DNA from: Clostridia bacterium | GTDB taxonomy: Bacteria > Bacillota > TC1 > UBA5767 | NCBI GenBank assembly: GCA_030625965.1 | Contig: DAOUPV010000019.1 | Span: forward strand, 1 to 33,981 | Reading direction: 5' to 3' | DNA: 33,981 bases | Part shown: in pieces, positions 31,010-33,981 of the stretch | Position numbering within the stretch: position 1 is the stretch's first letter | Layout of the letters: every line of letters begins with the position of its first letter | Program-made: the position numbers and the translations under genes | The notes under the pieces: model-generated | Told to the model about the DNA's origin: nothing | What the model saw: the letters and a program-made list of their open reading frames with translations, nothing else | Database searches by the model: none

Positions 31010-33060
31010 ATCAAATCCGCCTGCCCCGACAGGCTGCCAGCATTGTCGTTTTGCATTGAGAATAATGCATCCACATCCAGAATGACCGAAACTTTTCCGT
31101 CGCCCAGTATCGAAGCCCCAGCTGCATAAGACAAACCCTCGAACTGGCTGCCCAGCTTCTTAGAAACGATCTCCTGGCGTCCGGTAACGCCATCGACCGG
31201 AAGACCCAGCAGACGTCCGTCCTGCTCCAGGAGCACCAGACAGTCAAAGCTATCAATAGGCTGGCCCTTCCCATAACCAAGCATCTGATGGGAATCGATG
31301 ACCGGTACTACCTTGTCCCGGATGTGCACACCGGCCACCCGATTGTTGACCCGTACCCACTGTTCCTTTTCAGGAATCAGGATCTCATTAATGACCACTG
31401 TGGGAACGATATAGCGTTCTTCATTGATTTCTACGATAATACCGTTCAGGATGGACAGATTCATAGGAATCTTGATGATAAAGGTGGATCCTTGTCCCTT
31501 TTCACTCTGTATGTCCACCTTGCCCCGCATCTTTCCGATCTCATCCTCGACCACATTCATGCCCACACCGCGCCCAGAAATCTTGTTGACTTCCTTTTGG
31601 GTGGAAAAACCAGGGGCGAAGATGAATTTGTGGATTTCCGCTTCGCTATACTGCTGATCCGGCTGGGCGATGTTCAATTCCATCGCCTTTTTCATGATTA
31701 AATCTGCGTCCAGTCCCCGTCCGTCATCACTCACTTCGATGTACACATGATCTCTCTTATTGTAGGCCCGGATACCGATGTTCCCCGCAACCGGTTTGCC
31801 CTGTTCTCGTCTGCTTTCCGCATCCTCTATACCATGAGATACCGCATTTCTGACTACATGCATCAGAGGATCAAAGATCTTGTCGGCCACGCTCTTGTCG
31901 ATTTCTGTTGCTTCACCCTCAAGCGATACCTGAATTTCTTTACCAAGTTCCAGCGAGGTATCCCGAACGATCCGGGTCAGCCGGTGCAGAATCGACTTGA
32001 TGTCCACCATGCGTAGAGATAAGGACATGCGCTGTATCTCCCGCACAATCTTTCCCGTACGCTGCAAGGTGTTCTCACCTTCGTTTCCCAGCTCGCCAGC
32101 ACCCAGGTTCTGTTCCAATTGGGCATGCAGAATGGTCAATTCTCCCAGCATGTCGATCAGCTTGTCGATTTTGTCCGCCGGTATCCTGATTACCTCGCCC
32201 TTTGCGGTTTTTCGTCCAGGTTTTGGTTCGGAATTTTCCTCCACCGGTGGCTTAGCCACCTCGGTCGACGGCAATTCCAGCCATTTATCCTGCAACTTCT
32301 GATACTGTACGGCCTGGATATCGATACCGCTCTCAATCTCCTTTACCAGTTCCCCGATGTCGCCCGGAAGTAGCACCAACAGATACAGCTCGTATGCAGC
32401 CGGCTGGTCACTACCCAACAGATCTGCCTCTGAACACCTCTCGGGCACCGAATGAATCAGCGTGCCGTAGTCCTCCACCTTCTGGTAGGCCAGATAGGCT
32501 CGCATCCAGGGCATCTCACTACGCTCATCGATCTGTATATGCACTGCGTAAGGAACCAATCCCCGTCTGGCATTGGTGGCAATCAGCTCACGCAACTCAG
32601 CATCCAGTGAGCCCAGGAAGGCTTCCATATCCCCAACAAGTGCTGCACTTCCACCAATCAGCGGTTCTGCGCCATCTTCTCCTGCTTCCAGACAATCAAT
32701 GACCGCCAGAAGTTCTTCGATCTGCACATTCTGATCATGGCCGTCCCGTTGCAAGATTTCTGCACAATCTTCTAGGAAATCATGGCAACGGAACAATGCA
32801 CGTTCAATCTCATCCGTCAGGTTTCGATTCCCTTCACGAACCTCATAAAGGATGTCTTCCATTCGATGCATGATCTTCTCGATGTTGTGAAACTCCATGG
32901 TTGCGGAATTCCCTTTGATGGTATGGGCCACGCGAAAAACATGGTTGACGCGTTCCGCAACTTTGGTTTGGGATTTCGGTGACAACAAAGCTTCGTTGAG
33001 CGCTAGATTGTTGTCCTTAAGGTCCTCGATGTAAATCATTAACATTTCATTCATATTCAT
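31006..33060 (-). CDS. cheA: CheA, chemotaxis histidine kinase
   Basis: CheA autophosphorylates and passes phosphate to CheY and CheB. The 684-residue product has all five parts: HPt domain with H46 (FRVAHTIKGNSATMEF); a P2-like CheY-binding domain at about 170-255; the dimerisation domain with IRIPADKIDKLIDMLGELTI; the kinase domain with N box HVVRNAVSHGIE (401-412), DDGRGLD (445-451), FAPGFST (481-487) and GRGVGMNVV (496-504); and a CheW-like C-terminus (about 545-670). The presence of P2 implies a CheY in this organism, although cheY is not in this window. Spacing to cheR is 8 bp. Confidence 0.97.
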   Translation of the reverse strand: MNMNEMLMIYIEDLKDNNLALNEALLSPKSQTKVAERVNHVFRVAHTIKGNSATMEFHNIEKIMHRMEDILYEVREGNRNLTDEIERALFRCHDFLEDCAEILQRDGHDQNVQIEELLAVIDCLEAGEDGAEPLIGGSAALVGDMEAFLGSLDAELRELIATNARRGLVPYAVHIQIDERSEMPWMRAYLAYQKVEDYGTLIHSVPERCSEADLLGSDQPAAYELYLLVLLPGDIGELVKEIESGIDIQAVQYQKLQDKWLELPSTEVAKPPVEENSEPKPGRKTAKGEVIRIPADKIDKLIDMLGELTILHAQLEQNLGAGELGNEGENTLQRTGKIVREIQRMSLSLRMVDIKSILHRLTRIVRDTSLELGKEIQVSLEGEATEIDKSVADKIFDPLMHVVRNAVSHGIEDAESRREQGKPVAGNIGIRAYNKRDHVYIEVSDDGRGLDADLIMKKAMELNIAQPDQQYSEAEIHKFIFAPGFSTQKEVNKISGRGVGMNVVEDEIGKMRGKVDIQSEKGQGSTFIIKIPMNLSILNGIIVEINEERYIVPTVVINEILIPEKEQWVRVNNRVAGVHIRDKVVPVIDSHQMLGYGKGQPIDSFDCLVLLEQDGRLLGLPVDGVTGRQEIVSKKLGSQFEGLSYAAGASILGDGKVSVILDVDALFSMQNDNAGSLSGQADLI

Positions 33061-33068
33061 GCCTCAGT

Positions 33069-33887
33069 TCATCTCTTGGGCTTGCGATAGACAGAAGCCC
33101 CCAAATGTTCAAAGTTGTGCTCGCGATAGATCAAGCTTTCGGAATGGCCAATGAACAATAGCCCACCCGGTTGTAAACTGTCATGAAACTTCTGTACAAG
33201 CTGCTGCTGGGTATCTCCTCCAAAATAAATCATCACATTGCGGCAAAAGATGATGTGGAACTTCTTCTTGAAGTTAAAATCCTCCATCAGGTTGAAGAAA
33301 CGGTAGCTCACACGCTTCAAAATGTCTTCACGTACTTGCATGCCCCCACTACTTTTAGTGAAGTAGGCCCGTTTGTAGTAGGCCGGGATACTTTCACACT
33401 CCCGGTTGTTATATACTCCATCACTGGCCTGGCGTAGCACCTTGGTATTTATGTCCGTTGCCAGTATCCGCACCCGCACATCGGGCGGCAATACCTCCTT
33501 AAGCATCATGGACAAGCTTAGCGCTTCTTGTCCCGAAGAACAGCCCGCGCTCCATAGGCGTAACTCCCGGTCCCTGAGTATATCTGGATTCCGTTCCAAA
33601 ATATCAGCCATATTTTTCTCCAGATATCCGATGTGGTCTGATTCCCGAAAAAACTCCGTTGTATTGGTAGTTATATTGTTGATGAAGCCGTAAAACTGAT
33701 CATCCTTATCCCTGTTGGTAAGGGTTTTAAGATACTGGTCGTATGTATCCATGCTGGCCTCATTCATGGATTTCCTGATTTTGAGACGGAATATCTCCTT
33801 TTTGTTGTCACCGGTGGATATCCCCGTTTCTGCCAATACTAACTGCCTGTACTGTTCGAAAAATCTGCCATTCAATGCTTCCATCAT
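33069..33887 (-). CDS. cheR: CheR, chemoreceptor methyltransferase
   Basis: CheR transfers methyl groups from S-adenosylmethionine to glutamates of chemoreceptors. The 272-residue product has the N-terminal helical domain (FRLKIRKSMNEASMDTYDQYLKTL), the TTNTTEFFRESDHIGYLEKNM segment, the SAM-binding motif (LRLWSAGCSSGQEALSLSMML), LATDINTKVLRQASDGVYNN, and near the end FHIIFCRNVMIYFGGDTQQQLVQKFHDSLQPGGLLFIGHSESLI. Two adjacent ATG codons (33887 and 33884) follow GAGGTG; the second has the better spacing. It is the first gene of the chemotaxis operon, behind a sigma-28-like promoter. Confidence 0.97.
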   Translation of the reverse strand: MMEALNGRFFEQYRQLVLAETGISTGDNKKEIFRLKIRKSMNEASMDTYDQYLKTLTNRDKDDQFYGFINNITTNTTEFFRESDHIGYLEKNMADILERNPDILRDRELRLWSAGCSSGQEALSLSMMLKEVLPPDVRVRILATDINTKVLRQASDGVYNNRECESIPAYYKRAYFTKSSGGMQVREDILKRVSYRFFNLMEDFNFKKKFHIIFCRNVMIYFGGDTQQQLVQKFHDSLQPGGLLFIGHSESLIYREHNFEHLGASVYRKPKR

Positions 33888-33925
33888 TTCACCTCATCCA
33901 ATGTCGTCTACTGCACCTATTGATT

Positions 33926-33952
33926 ATTTCGTCAGATATGCCTGATTCTTTA
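33926..33952 (-). promoter_or_regulatory. Sigma-28-like promoter of the chemotaxis operon
   Basis: On the minus strand TAAAGAAT (33945-33952), an 11-base spacer and GACGAAAT (33926-33933; the consensus is GCCGATAA) lie 39 bp before cheR. The -35 box is identical to the one before the flgF-type gene and the spacer is the same length; the -10 is weaker. This would make cheR-cheA-cheB-cheW-mcp-(GGDEF/HD-GYP) a FliA-dependent unit. Confidence 0.65.
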
Positions 33953-33981
33953 GGCTGAATTGGAATATTTTTAAAACTTTC

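Noticed and set aside
1-33981. CRISPR arrays, tRNA, rRNA, insertion sequences, phage genes
   Set aside because: None seen by eye. Base composition and gene packing look uniform across the window, with no transposase or integrase-like product and no direct-repeat array.

Overview
This 34-kb window is almost entirely a flagellar and chemotaxis gene block from a motile Gram-positive-type bacterium, most likely a member of the Clostridia. The reasons are the gene order (flgF-flgG-flgM-flgN-flgK-flgL-fliW-csrA-flaG-fliD-fliS), the short FlgD, the flgD-(TIGR02530-type)-flgE-flbD-motA-motB-fliL string, a YlxF-type gene before fliK, CsrA/FliW control of flagellin, and a class I cyclic-di-GMP riboswitch ahead of flgB as in Clostridioides difficile. 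The species cannot be named from the sequence.

Layout. Positions 1-23294 are all on the minus strand, read right to left. The early/middle block is flgB-flgC-fliE-fliF-fliG-ylxF-fliK-flgD-(TIGR02530-type)-flgE-flbD-motA-motB-fliL-fliN-fliO-fliP-fliQ-flhA-fliA. It is preceded by a c-di-GMP-I riboswitch (about 23376-23462) and a sigma-A-like promoter. A sigma-28 promoter (8780-8806) then begins the late block flgF-flgG-flgM-flgN-flgK-flgL-fliW-csrA-flaG-fliD-fliS-fliT, followed by a flagellin gene cut by the window's left edge. Positions 23295-23873 are a regulatory region. Positions 23874-26111 on the plus strand carry fliR, flhB and an unrecognised three-helix membrane protein. A strong inverted repeat at 26130-26164 separates them from a convergent minus-strand operon, cheR-cheA-cheB-cheW-mcp-(GGDEF/HD-GYP), which is preceded by its own sigma-28-like promoter at the right edge.

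How it works together. FliA (sigma-28) and its anti-sigma FlgM are encoded here, and three good sigma-28-type promoters are visible: flgF, cheR, and upstream of fliR. The flagellin leader has two near-ideal CsrA sites, one over the ribosome binding site, and csrA and fliW are encoded a few genes upstream. This is the CsrA-FliW-flagellin feedback loop. The riboswitch ties the early operon to c-di-GMP, and the last gene of the chemotaxis operon encodes an HD-GYP enzyme expected to degrade c-di-GMP.

The most unusual aspect is what is missing. At four tight junctions (gaps of 12-24 bp) genes normally found there are absent: fliH-fliI-fliJ (export ATPase complex), fliM/fliY (switch), fliR-flhB (present, but moved to the opposite strand) and flhF-flhG. 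FliG also has an altered FliM-binding motif (ERNQ instead of EHPQ). The fliR-flhB unit appears to sit behind a sigma-28 promoter facing the early-operon promoter, which would be an unusual wiring for export-gate genes. cheY, cheC and cheD are also absent from the window.
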